The position numbers and the translations under genes were made by a program. A stretch of 64,000 nt of DNA from Chitinophagales bacterium (GTDB taxonomy: Bacteria; Bacteroidota; Bacteroidia; Chitinophagales; Chitinophagaceae): NCBI GenBank assembly GCA_017303395.1, contig JAFLBN010000001.1, forward strand, positions 248,001 to 312,000, written 5' to 3'. Positions 7,393 through 15,532 of the stretch are shown here, in pieces (positions within the stretch are counted from its first letter, which is position 1; every line of letters begins with the position of its first letter). The notes below the pieces were generated by a model that was not told where the DNA came from, did not search any database, and was given only the letters and a program-made list of their open reading frames with translations.

Positions 7393-10173
7393 ATGAGAAA
7401 CACCCGTACATATCATATCCTGCAGGTATGTCTTATACCTATACTACTTGCCGTCTTTACTACTACCGTTAGCGCACAACTCAGTAAAACAATCTATAAG
7501 ACCATCGTCACGAAAGACACCCTAGTAGCCATGGGCAATCGCGACTTTATGTTCAATAACATAAACGTTACCAACCTGACAGACAAGAAAATCAGTATCA
7601 TTGTTAACGTATATGCACCTGAAGGCTGGGATATGGTGACCCAAAAACTGGTGACGCTTAATATAGAACCCAATGGCAATACCAGCCTACCAATCAGGTT
7701 GGTTCCTACAAAATCTAAAACAGCGGCATGGCAAACCGTACGCATAGAATATCAACTGAATGACGGTATAGAAAAACTGGTGGATACTTTCAGGGTTCGT
7801 GTAAAGGAGTTTACAAAGTTCAAAGCCACGCTACCCCTATCCAGCTACTCTATGGCGGGCTACGAAAAGAATATCAAATTCCCTGTTCAGATAAAAAACA
7901 CAGGTAATACTCCCAACAATTTCACCGTCAGGTTTATCAATGCCTTCCTGCAGCTCGACTATAAAAAAGATTTAACGCTGCAACCCACACAAGACACTAC
8001 CTTCTATATACCGCTGCACATTAACGACAGGCAATGGAATGCCTTGCGTCGTGAAGAAATAAAAGTGCAGATAGGTGTAGAGAATGGTGAAACCATGAAC
8101 ATGATGCAGTTGATAACCCGCATTGGTAGCTCGCTGAAAGATAACAGCTCTGCTTTTCTGGATATGCCTCTGCAGGTAGAGATAGGCGGTACTTCTCAGG
8201 GTACTGACGACATACAATACTATGGTGCACTGCACGGTGCTGTAGATATTACACCACAAGACAAAGTTGCTTTTGACTTGCGTAGCAAAACACTCAGTAA
8301 GGGACAAGCTGCAGACAACAGCATCATGCGGATTGAATATATTGGCCAGAAATGGAGTGCGTCTGCTGGTAACGTAAACGAGCTTACCGATTTCTATATG
8401 GATGGTTATGGCGCCAAATTGGGCCGTAGCTGGTTGCAGCAACGCGACAATATTGGTGTATATGGCATGTTCAAAAGCCGTGCAGGCGATAGCAAACTGG
8501 CTGGCATGAATTATCAATACGGAGGACTGCACCCCAACATCAAGATAAATGGTAACGCTACTGCCAATTTCGATAACGACCGTAAACTAAACAGCTACTT
8601 GTACAAGCAAGGTGGCGAATGGAAAATTGGAGAGGATGGGAAATTGGTTGTAAGTGGCGGTGTGGGTATGGAACAAAGCCTTGCCAATCTTGTAAATACA
8701 GATAAGAACACACAGATAGGTACATCTGTAGGCTACAATTTCAACATAGAGAAAAAACATTTTGCTGCAGTATCTACCTTGCAACTAAACAGCAATGCTT
8801 ATCCCGGTATCTTTAAAGGGCAACGCGCGCAGAACCACGATTTACGTGCCATATTCGGAAAATTCTTTACAGGCGGCTTTTATGAAACCAGTCTTCGCAA
8901 AGCAAACTTTTATCAGGACACTGCATATTTCTCAGACGTATTCAACCTGAAAACAGAAACCTATGGCGCACGCATGGGTGTAGGCTTCAAGGGTGCTAAT
9001 CTCATAGTATCTGCAGCTAATCAATTGCAGATAAACAGTGATACCGGTATTCATGCGCAGTATCGTTTTCAGTATCTGAATCTGAACGCATCTATATCCC
9101 CGTTCAAGCACTTGTTTCTTACGCTCAATTCTTATTATGGCGTTGGTACCATACCGGGGCAGGAAGCTACTACTTCTGTTATTATCAACAGTAATCAAGG
9201 CAATCTGCAATACCGTTGGATAAGCATTGCTGCACGCTATGATAATGGCCCTTACTACTACCACGAATATATTGCATACATCAAAAACCCCGAGGAGTAT
9301 AAGCGCATCATTATAGGCCCGTCATTAGAACTGCCATTGTTCAAGAAAAGGCTGAATATCCGTTCTCAGTTAAACTATGCCAAAACCATTCCCGGCAATA
9401 CAGAAACATCCAACCTGCTCAGCAATATCACATACACAAGCCTTAGACATGGTTTCGACTTCAACGTAATCGGCATTATCCCCATCAAACAAGTACAGGC
9501 CACACCCTATGTCAGTGCTTCGCTGCGTGTCAGGCTGCATACACCGTTCGTGCTGATACGTAAGTACTACAATATGAAACTGGTACTCTTTAAAGACTCT
9601 AATAACGACGGAGAAATGAACCCGGGTGAAGAGCCGATTGAAGGACAGATGCTGGCAATAAAAGGCAGCAGGTTCATTACAGATGACAGGGGTGTTGCAT
9701 TGTTCAAAAACGTAGATAAATCGGAAGAAGGCTATAAAGTAGATTTTGGTTTTGCCAGTAAAATACGCGGATGGGTGCCTAGTGGCGGACCTGTACAAAT
9801 ATTGAAAATGACAGGCAATAAAACCTTCTTTATACCATACAAAGCCAGTAAAATACTGAATGGACAATTGAAACTGGAGTTGGATGACAAGTCGAACCTA
9901 TCCTTCAAATTATCTAACATCAAAGTGACTGCAAAAATCATCAGTCAGGCAGATACCATCACCTACTCTACCCTTACGCAAGAGAATGGTGAATTCTACT
10001 TCAACCTGCCGGGTGGTATGTACACGATAGAGCTAAGCCCGCTTGCATTTGACGACAACTTCCGCCCTACTACCTTCTCTCAGCAGGTAGATCTTATCAA
10101 TAACAGCGAGAAGATGGTTTACTTCGACATCAAACAGCGTAAGCGTTCCATCAACATCAAAAAGCGCGATTAG
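7393..10173 (+). CDS. Large usher-like outer-membrane protein with Ig-like ends
   Basis: 926 residues from the ATG at 7393, which starts directly with a signal peptide (MRNTRTYHILQVCLIPIL ending VSAQ). An upstream ATG at 7327 has a strong AGGAGG (7315-7320) six bases before it and would add 22 residues; that start is possible. Residues about 30-150 look like two NEW3/chaperone-like Ig domains. A long middle section of alternating aromatic and polar strands looks like an outer-membrane barrel. From about residue 730, KLVLFKDSNNDGEMNPGEEP followed by TDDRGVALFKN is an SdrD-B/carboxypeptidase-regulatory-like domain, as in the C-terminal parts of some fimbrial ushers. A second such domain ends the protein. 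Role in exporting or anchoring the neighbouring pilin-like protein is inference. Confidence 0.75.
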   Translation: MRNTRTYHILQVCLIPILLAVFTTTVSAQLSKTIYKTIVTKDTLVAMGNRDFMFNNINVTNLTDKKISIIVNVYAPEGWDMVTQKLVTLNIEPNGNTSLPIRLVPTKSKTAAWQTVRIEYQLNDGIEKLVDTFRVRVKEFTKFKATLPLSSYSMAGYEKNIKFPVQIKNTGNTPNNFTVRFINAFLQLDYKKDLTLQPTQDTTFYIPLHINDRQWNALRREEIKVQIGVENGETMNMMQLITRIGSSLKDNSSAFLDMPLQVEIGGTSQGTDDIQYYGALHGAVDITPQDKVAFDLRSKTLSKGQAADNSIMRIEYIGQKWSASAGNVNELTDFYMDGYGAKLGRSWLQQRDNIGVYGMFKSRAGDSKLAGMNYQYGGLHPNIKINGNATANFDNDRKLNSYLYKQGGEWKIGEDGKLVVSGGVGMEQSLANLVNTDKNTQIGTSVGYNFNIEKKHFAAVSTLQLNSNAYPGIFKGQRAQNHDLRAIFGKFFTGGFYETSLRKANFYQDTAYFSDVFNLKTETYGARMGVGFKGANLIVSAANQLQINSDTGIHAQYRFQYLNLNASISPFKHLFLTLNSYYGVGTIPGQEATTSVIINSNQGNLQYRWISIAARYDNGPYYYHEYIAYIKNPEEYKRIIIGPSLELPLFKKRLNIRSQLNYAKTIPGNTETSNLLSNITYTSLRHGFDFNVIGIIPIKQVQATPYVSASLRVRLHTPFVLIRKYYNMKLVLFKDSNNDGEMNPGEEPIEGQMLAIKGSRFITDDRGVALFKNVDKSEEGYKVDFGFASKIRGWVPSGGPVQILKMTGNKTFFIPYKASKILNGQLKLELDDKSNLSFKLSNIKVTAKIISQADTITYSTLTQENGEFYFNLPGGMYTIELSPLAFDDNFRPTTFSQQVDLINNSEKMVYFDIKQRKRSINIKKRD

Positions 10174-10192
10174 ACATTACACAGCCCCTTAC

Positions 10193-10280
10193 TTGTTAAG
10201 CGCTCGTTAAGCGCTTGCAAAACAAGCGTTAACCAAACGGCATTTTTTGCACTATACATTACAAGCGACGCATATTTGTA
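10193..10280 (+). promoter_or_regulatory. Conserved 88-bp promoter module, copy B
   Basis: GTTAA at 10195, 10206 and 10228 with GCAAA at 10217; ATTTTTTG at 10242-10249; CGACGCATATTTGTA at 10266-10280. Every block has the same spacing as in copy A (6474-6561), while a 16-bp stretch between the -33 and -7 elements has no identity at all. It drives the small gene at 10305. The inner CGCTTG-CAAAA-CAAGCG can also form a hairpin. Confidence 0.75.
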
Positions 10281-10304
10281 GCATCAAACAAAACTTCTAC
10301 TTAT

Positions 10305-10574
10305 ATGAATACGCAAGAGAGAAAAATTGCAGCATTTGCACGCATGGCAGAACTGGTTGTTAAAAAACACATCAGAGAACGCGCCCTTAACTCATACGAC
10401 TATCTGGGCAGCATGATTAACAACATGCAGATTATCAACACTACGTTGATGACAACAGCCGTAAATGTTATCAAAAAAATGAGGGAAGACAAGGAGGTGA
10501 ACCTTGATTATATGACGGGTGAATTCCGTAAAATCATTCAGCACTCAGTAGAGCAATATACAATGAAAGCCTAA
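10305..10574 (+). CDS. Small helical cytoplasmic protein of unknown function
   Basis: 89 residues without signal peptide or membrane segment. It is rich in Lys, Arg, Glu, Met and Asn and looks entirely helical (for example AFARMAELVVKKHIRERALN and MTTAVNVIKKMREDKEVN). No family recognised. It is a real gene by context: it has a Bacteroidota promoter module in front, a strong terminator behind, and no overlapping ORF. The promoter module is shared with the pilin-like gene at 6619, so the two are probably co-regulated. Its small size and helical composition would suit a regulatory or adaptor protein, but nothing in the sequence shows this. Confidence 0.75.
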   Translation: MNTQERKIAAFARMAELVVKKHIRERALNSYDYLGSMINNMQIINTTLMTTAVNVIKKMREDKEVNLDYMTGEFRKIIQHSVEQYTMKA

Positions 10575-10589
10575 AGCACTGATAAAATA

Positions 10590-10616
10590 AAAAGCCCCGA
10601 AAGTTTCGGGGCTTTT
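10590..10616. terminator. Bidirectional terminator between the small gene and nusG
   Basis: AAAAGCCCCGAAA and TTTCGGGGCTTTT form a near-perfect hairpin flanked by A and T runs between convergent genes. Confidence 0.9.
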
Positions 10617-10635
10617 CTATGATTTGCTGAATTGA

Positions 10636-11199
10636 TTAAGCAATTTTTTCTACCTGCATGTAGTTCAGTTCTACAGGTGTAGCACGGCCGAAGATTTTCA
10701 CTACTACTTTCAGTTTCTTCTTCTCTTCGTTTACTTCTTCTATCGTACCGTTAAAGTCGTTGAAAGGACCATCTGTGATGCGTACTGTTTCACCAACAAT
10801 GTATGGTTCTGCATAGCCTATACCCTGCTCGCTAACCTCATCCATTTTACCAAACATCTTGTTCACTTCGCTTTTGCGCAATGATGTAGGATGATCTTTA
10901 CCAAGGAAGTGTATAACACCCGATACGTTTTTGATTGTCTGAATCATATCATCCGTCAGCTTACCGTCTGCTGCTTCCAGCATCAGGTAGCCCGGGTACA
11001 ATATTTTTTCGCGCAATACTTTTTTACCGGCTTGTACTTTGAATACTTTTTCAACAGGACACAATACCTGATGAATAGCTGCACCCCAGCCATTTATCTT
11101 TATCTCTTTATCTACGTATTCTTTGGCTTTTTTCTCTTTGCCGCTGATTACACGCAGTACATACCACTTCGATTCCTGTGTTGTAGTAGCTTCAGCCAT
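10636..11199 (-). CDS. nusG: Transcription termination/antitermination protein NusG
   Basis: 187 residues. The N-terminal NGN domain is clear ([20 protein letters not shown], then [10 protein letters not shown] and [13 protein letters not shown]). The C-terminal KOW domain carries [20 protein letters not shown]. NusG binds RNA polymerase, reduces pausing and links it to Rho or the ribosome. It follows secE by 14 bases in an operon with tRNA-Trp. In many bacteria rplK and the L11/L1 genes follow nusG; here a terminator and a convergent gene follow instead. Confidence 0.97.
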   Translation of the reverse strand: MAEATTTQESKWYVLRVISGKEKKAKEYVDKEIKINGWGAAIHQVLCPVEKVFKVQAGKKVLREKILYPGYLMLEAADGKLTDDMIQTIKNVSGVIHFLGKDHPTSLRKSEVNKMFGKMDEVSEQGIGYAEPYIVGETVRITDGPFNDFNGTIEEVNEEKKKLKVVVKIFGRATPVELNYMQVEKIA

Positions 11200-11213
11200 A
11201 AAAATTGTTTGCT

Positions 11214-11411
11214 TTACTTACCTAAAATACCGTACAGTATGGTCAACAGACGTTCTGAAACGAAGTCCATGCCAAAGATTACAATTGTAGTGATCAGGAG
11301 ACCTACCATTACAATCACGGTTGTTTGCTGCAACTCCTCCCACGAAGGCCAGCTCACTTTGTGAACCAACTCATCATAAGCTTCCTGGATATATGTGCCA
11401 AACTTGCTCAT
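11214..11411 (-). CDS. secE: Preprotein translocase subunit SecE
   Basis: 65 residues, the short single-membrane-span form. The cytoplasmic amphipathic helix ([20 protein letters not shown]) contains the conserved KVSWPS motif and is followed by one transmembrane helix ([20 protein letters not shown]). SecE clamps SecY in the translocon of the inner membrane. It lies between tRNA-Trp and nusG, the standard order. Confidence 0.96.
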   Translation of the reverse strand: MSKFGTYIQEAYDELVHKVSWPSWEELQQTTVIVMVGLLITTIVIFGMDFVSERLLTILYGILGK

Positions 11412-11470
11412 AGAATTTTGTTAGCTGTCTTGCTGATGCGCTAACGGTGCAGTCAGCAAGGCAATGTTAG

Positions 11471-11541
11471 CACGGGCACGCGGATTCGAACCACGATCTA
11501 AGGTTTTGGAGACCTCTATTCTACCGTTGAACTATGCCCGT
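11471..11541 (-). tRNA. tRNA-Trp (anticodon CCA)
   Basis: Minus-strand cloverleaf with acceptor ACGGGCA/TGCCCGT and discriminator G, D region TAGTTCAACGGTAGAAT, anticodon loop CTCCAAA, and T loop TTCGAAT. Placed directly before secE, as is usual in Bacteroidota. Confidence 0.95.
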
Positions 11542-11566
11542 AAAAAAAAGCCCCCTTATCAGGGGC
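11542..11566 (-). terminator. Terminator hairpin directly in front of tRNA-Trp
   Basis: On the minus strand GCCCC-TGATAAG-GGGGC is followed by eight T and then immediately by the tRNA acceptor. It terminates the outer-membrane gene at 11639. A -7-like box (11572-11579) lies just upstream of it, so attenuation is also possible. Confidence 0.7.
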
Positions 11567-11571
11567 GAATG

Positions 11572-11579
11572 CAAATGTA
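11572..11579 (-). promoter_or_regulatory. Possible -7 promoter box (TACATTTG) upstream of tRNA-Trp-secE-nusG
   Basis: Minus-strand TACATTTG fits TAnnTTTG and lies 31 bases before the tRNA. It would transcribe through the terminator hairpin, so its use is uncertain. Confidence 0.4.
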
Positions 11580-11638
11580 AGAAAATTCCGTTCAATTTTC
11601 CCAAAAAAATCGTGGCATCTTCCTGCCTATCCCATATC

Positions 11639-13078
11639 TTATTTTATATAATGCACGTAGCCTATTATTACTGCCACATTATAGTACCTGAATTCCGTTT
11701 CTGTGGTCTCGCCCATCAGTATTATTCCGTCTGTAGGCTGATTGATATTGGCAGCCTGCAGCACCTTGTTTTTACCATATGCTGCCGATACGCCAACGCA
11801 TATATCGCTCTTCGGCCTGTTGGCCATTACCCCTATGCTGCCATGCAGCAAATTGGCACTGGTAAAAGAAAGCTGGTTGCCAATATCATCTGCCGCAGGG
11901 TCAAAGAATGAATTATCTGTACGGGCACCCAGCAGCAGACTGTATTCTTTAAAAAGCTTTTGCTCCAAACCCAATGCTATGTTAAAGACGGGTAACGCTC
12001 CACCAGATACACTCAACAACTCTCTGCTGCTACCCAATGCAAGCCCCTTGGGGCGAATAAAATCTTTTGCCTGTGGTTGTATGTATACATACGGACTGAT
12101 GCCGCCAAAATACTCGCCCGTCAGGTGTATTTTGGTTGTTCTGAACGATGTGCTTAACCCTCCCGACATGCTCCACGAAGATTTATAGCGTGCTTTCAAA
12201 CCATCTTGCCTGTCGTTGGCTACAAATGTGCCACGCTCGCCTGTTTCTGTATCTATCAGCACATTCGTCCCAGTCAGGTCACCATCCATAGTAGCCTCGC
12301 TATACAGGTTGATGCTGGGCAGTGTAACAGCAAGGCCAGCATTTACCTTACCAAGATTGGCTGAAACACCCACTTTACTAATAATGCGCACTGCCAGATA
12401 ATCAACATTATACAAAAAATTGGACGTAGATGCCTGAAACAAAGAACCTGTATTCGCTATGGTTCGGGCAATAAAATTGTAGTTATACTTACGCTCTCTG
12501 TAAGCACCAAATTCAGACAATCCTATCGATATTTTGTCATTAATCCTGTAAGACAATGTAAGCCCGCCCCATATCTCGCTAAGGCTGTTATTCAGGTCCA
12601 GTTGAGATACAAATTCCTCATTGCCGGGGCTATAGTCATCGCTCAGTGCATTCAGTGAACCATCAAAGCGTTGAGAGCCTTCAAACTTGTACCTCGCTTT
12701 GTCTATCAGCGCATAACCAACAGTCCAGCGTTTATGCTTTTTGTCTTTATATACACCAGATAGTATCAGCGGTATGTTATTCGGCTGTATAGACTGCATA
12801 TCAAGGTCTTTACCTGCATAATCTCTGAACAAACTACTGGATAGCGAATAAGCATTAGTGGTAATAGACAAGTTGGGGATAGTATTAAAACCCAACCCAC
12901 CGGGGTTATTATAGATGGCACTATTATCGCGCGATGTTGCGGCATCACTACCACTCAGCAACGAGCTTTTAGGCCCGTACTGTTGTGTCCAATAATGGGT
13001 GTCTTGTGCATTGGCATTAGTACTTAATACTGCCGACATAAACAATGTCGTAATAATGCTGCGATTCATAATTCGCAT
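11639..13078 (-). CDS. Outer-membrane beta-barrel protein (FadL/OmpP1-like layout)
   Basis: 479 residues with a signal peptide (MNRSIITTLFMSAVLSTNANAQ; internal ATG at 13069 is an alternative start). The mature part begins with a segment around SAIYNNPGGLGFNTIPNLS, resembling the N-terminal hatch of FadL/TodX-type porins, followed by repeated amphipathic strands (GGLTLSYRINDKISIGLSEF) and an aromatic barrel closure at the end (YYNVAVIIGYVHYIK). FadL-type channels admit hydrophobic compounds; substrate unknown here. It starts three bases after the class V aminotransferase stop codon, so the two genes form one transcript. Confidence 0.8.
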   Translation of the reverse strand: MRIMNRSIITTLFMSAVLSTNANAQDTHYWTQQYGPKSSLLSGSDAATSRDNSAIYNNPGGLGFNTIPNLSITTNAYSLSSSLFRDYAGKDLDMQSIQPNNIPLILSGVYKDKKHKRWTVGYALIDKARYKFEGSQRFDGSLNALSDDYSPGNEEFVSQLDLNNSLSEIWGGLTLSYRINDKISIGLSEFGAYRERKYNYNFIARTIANTGSLFQASTSNFLYNVDYLAVRIISKVGVSANLGKVNAGLAVTLPSINLYSEATMDGDLTGTNVLIDTETGERGTFVANDRQDGLKARYKSSWSMSGGLSTSFRTTKIHLTGEYFGGISPYVYIQPQAKDFIRPKGLALGSSRELLSVSGGALPVFNIALGLEQKLFKEYSLLLGARTDNSFFDPAADDIGNQLSFTSANLLHGSIGVMANRPKSDICVGVSAAYGKNKVLQAANINQPTDGIILMGETTETEFRYYNVAVIIGYVHYIK

Positions 13079-13081
13079 TTT

Positions 13082-14158
13082 CTACTTTGTATAAAATGAA
13101 CGCAGACATCCGGCCATTGCCATCACTTCTGCTGCTGTGTTATAATAATGCATACTGATGCGTAACAAGCCATTGCGCTGTGTTACAACAATATTATGTT
13201 GCTTTATCCAATCGCCCAGCCCGTTTTCGTCTTTCAGTATAATTATCGATGCTCTGTTTTTTGTTGTAAAATCACCTATCAGCTTCACTGGCAAATCTTT
13301 GATGTTATCCAGCAATAGCTGCGTTAGCTTTTCGTTTGATGCTGCTATTGCAGCCACACCCAATTCTTGTTTGTGTTTGATGGCTACGTCAAGCACAGTC
13401 AGCCCGTACATATTAGGGTGTCCCGGCTCGTAGCTCAGCACAGATGGCCTGTATTGCATAATACCATCAATCATTCTGTAGCTGTTGTTGCCACCCACAA
13501 CAGGCGGATACTTTTGCAGGAATGTTTGCTTTATACTCAACACCCCTGTACCAAAGCCAGCATTCATCCATTTATAATTGCTGGCAGCATACACATCTAT
13601 ATGCATGGCAGAGAGATCGATAACATGCGCTCCCATGCTTTGGGTACCATCTACAAACAGCATTACGCCATGTTCCTTGCAAAGCTTACCTATATGTGCA
13701 ATATCAATCCTGTAACCCGATGTCCATTGCACATGGCTGATGGCTACAATATCTACCCTCTTATTTACGATAGCATCTTCTATAGCGGCAATATCTAGAT
13801 TAAATCCATCAGGCGCATCTACCCAGGTAATATCAAACTTATTGATGCGGAATGGCTCCAGCAGCGATGGATAGTCGTGCTTATACAACAATACTTTTTC
13901 ATCTCCCTTCAGCGATTGCACAACTGTATTCATAGCCCAGGAAAAATTGGGCACCATTGCAACCGTATCGGGCGATGTATTCAGAAACTTCGCTATCGTT
14001 TCTCTGACGGGTGTTTCCTCCTCAAAGCGCCAATGCTCTGCACGGGTGCTGCTATTTGTTTCCAGCGCTTTGTATAGTGCTGTTGCGGCAGCTATAGTTG
14101 CAGCAGGGACAAGGCCGCATGCTGCTGTATTGAGGTAGATAGTTGTATTTGTTGACAT
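13082..14158 (-). CDS. Class V aminotransferase (NifS/CsdA-like PLP enzyme)
   Basis: 358 residues. The PLP fold is shown by IYLNTAACGLVP at the start, the cofactor-contact region VPNFSWAMNTVVQSLKG, DIVAISHVQWTSGYRID, the Asp of VMLFVDGTQSMGAHVID, and the Schiff-base Lys in YAASNYKWMNAGFGTG. The family includes cysteine desulfurases, isopenicillin-N epimerase-like enzymes and kynureninase-like enzymes. No conserved Cys loop of IscS/SufS is evident, so desulfurase activity is not assigned. It lies downstream of tuf behind a terminator and is translationally close to the outer-membrane barrel gene. Substrate not predictable. Confidence 0.88.
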   Translation of the reverse strand: MSTNTTIYLNTAACGLVPAATIAAATALYKALETNSSTRAEHWRFEEETPVRETIAKFLNTSPDTVAMVPNFSWAMNTVVQSLKGDEKVLLYKHDYPSLLEPFRINKFDITWVDAPDGFNLDIAAIEDAIVNKRVDIVAISHVQWTSGYRIDIAHIGKLCKEHGVMLFVDGTQSMGAHVIDLSAMHIDVYAASNYKWMNAGFGTGVLSIKQTFLQKYPPVVGGNNSYRMIDGIMQYRPSVLSYEPGHPNMYGLTVLDVAIKHKQELGVAAIAASNEKLTQLLLDNIKDLPVKLIGDFTTKNRASIIILKDENGLGDWIKQHNIVVTQRNGLLRISMHYYNTAAEVMAMAGCLRSFYTK

Positions 14159-14201
14159 AAATCTAAAAGACTACAGGCAAATATCGAATATTATAAAAAC
14201 A

Positions 14202-14230
14202 AAACAGCCCCGGAATATCCGAGGCTGTTT
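14202..14230 (-). terminator. Rho-independent terminator after tuf
   Basis: AAACAGCC-rich and GGCTGTTT-rich arms (with CGGA/TCCG continuing the stem) form a G/C-rich hairpin; on the minus strand it ends in T-rich sequence. Confidence 0.82.
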
Positions 14231-14265
14231 ATTATTTAATCAAACAGTATTGCTACTGTACGATA

Positions 14266-15453
14266 TTACTTGATGATTTCAGTTACCTGACCAGCACCAA
14301 CTGTACGGCCACCTTCGCGAATCGCGAATTTCAGACCTTTTTCCATCGCGATTGGAGCGATCAGTTGTACGTGCAGGTTAACGTTATCGCCAGGCATAAC
14401 CATTTCTACACCGTCAGGAAGTTTACACTCACCTGTAACGTCTGTAGTACGGAAATAGAACTGAGGACGGTATTTGTTGAAGAATGGAGTGTGACGACCA
14501 CCTTCTTCTTTGCTCAGTACGTAAACTTCACCTTTAAATTCAGTGTGCGGAGTGATGCTCTTAGGAGCGCAGATAACCATACCACGACGGATATCTTTTT
14601 TCTCAATACCACGCAACAGCAGACCTGCGTTATCACCAGCCTGACCTTGATCCAACAGTTTTTTGAACATCTCAACACCTGTACAAGTAGAAGTCAGCGG
14701 AGAATCATTGAAACCTACGATTTCAACGTTTTCACCAACTTTAATGATACCACGTTCGATACGACCTGTAGCAACAGTACCACGACCTGTGATAGTGAAT
14801 ACGTCTTCTACAGACATCAGGAACGCTTGATCAACCGGACGTGGAGGCAGTGGAATGTATTCGTCAACTGCAGCCATCAGTTCGTCAACTGCAGCAACCC
14901 ATTTGTCTTCACCAGCCAGTGCACCTGTAGCAGAACCTTTGATGATTGGTGTGTTATCACCATCATATTCGTATTTGCTCAGCAGTTCACGGATTTCCAT
15001 TTCAACCAGGTCAAGGATTTCAGCATCATCAACCAGATCTACTTTGTTCATGAACACAACGATACGTGGAACGCCTACCTGACGAGCCAACAGGATGTGT
15101 TCTTTAGTTTGCGGCATCGGACCGTCTGTAGCAGCAACCACCAGGATCGCACCATCCATCTGAGCAGCACCTGTAATCATGTTTTTCACATAGTCAGCGT
15201 GACCTGGACAGTCAACGTGCGCATAGTGACGATTAGCAGTTTCATACTCTACGTGTGCAGTGTTGATAGTGATACCGCGCTCTTTTTCTTCAGGAGCAGC
15301 ATCAATCTCATCATAACCTCTTTTCTCTGCCAAACCTTTGTTTGCCAGGATAGTAGTTATAGCTGCAGTCAATGTAGTCTTACCATGGTCCACGTGGCCA
15401 ATGGTACCGATGTTTACGTGGGGTTTTTCCCGCTTGAACGTCTCTTTTGCCAT
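14266..15453 (-). CDS. tuf: Translation elongation factor Tu
   Basis: 395 residues. GTP-binding motifs are complete: [10 protein letters not shown] (P loop), [12 protein letters not shown] (switch I), [12 protein letters not shown] (G3), MNKVDLVDD (G4), and GSATGALAG (G5). Domains 2 and 3 end with [15 protein letters not shown]-Tu delivers aminoacyl-tRNA to the ribosome. It follows the tRNA-Thr-Tyr-Gly-Thr cluster, although a membrane protein gene lies between. A minus-strand TATATTTG at 15502-15509 is a likely -7 box 49 bases before the ATG. Confidence 0.99.
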   Translation of the reverse strand: MAKETFKREKPHVNIGTIGHVDHGKTTLTAAITTILANKGLAEKRGYDEIDAAPEEKERGITINTAHVEYETANRHYAHVDCPGHADYVKNMITGAAQMDGAILVVAATDGPMPQTKEHILLARQVGVPRIVVFMNKVDLVDDAEILDLVEMEIRELLSKYEYDGDNTPIIKGSATGALAGEDKWVAAVDELMAAVDEYIPLPPRPVDQAFLMSVEDVFTITGRGTVATGRIERGIIKVGENVEIVGFNDSPLTSTCTGVEMFKKLLDQGQAGDNAGLLLRGIEKKDIRRGMVICAPKSITPHTEFKGEVYVLSKEEGGRHTPFFNKYRPQFYFRTTDVTGECKLPDGVEMVMPGDNVNLHVQLIAPIAMEKGLKFAIREGGRTVGAGQVTEIIK

Positions 15454-15501
15454 TGTTATTGTTGTTTAAAAATTTGAATATTTCTATTTCTAAAAAGTGT
15501 G

Positions 15502-15509
15502 CAAATATA
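15502..15509 (-). promoter_or_regulatory. -7 promoter box for tuf (TATATTTG)
   Basis: Minus-strand TATATTTG matches TAnnTTTG exactly; no clear TTTG at the expected -33 distance. Confidence 0.45.
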
Positions 15510-15532
15510 AGTTATTTTTGATTCAAATAAAT

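Noticed and set aside
10176-10235. Terminator for the usher-like gene from the CGCTTG-CAAAA-CAAGCG hairpin
   Set aside because: It has no T run and lies inside the conserved promoter module of the next gene, so I treat it as part of that module.
14365-15477. 370-codon open frame antisense to tuf
   Set aside because: It is a shadow of the biased codon use of tuf: Cys/Phe/Thr-rich, no domain, no start signal.
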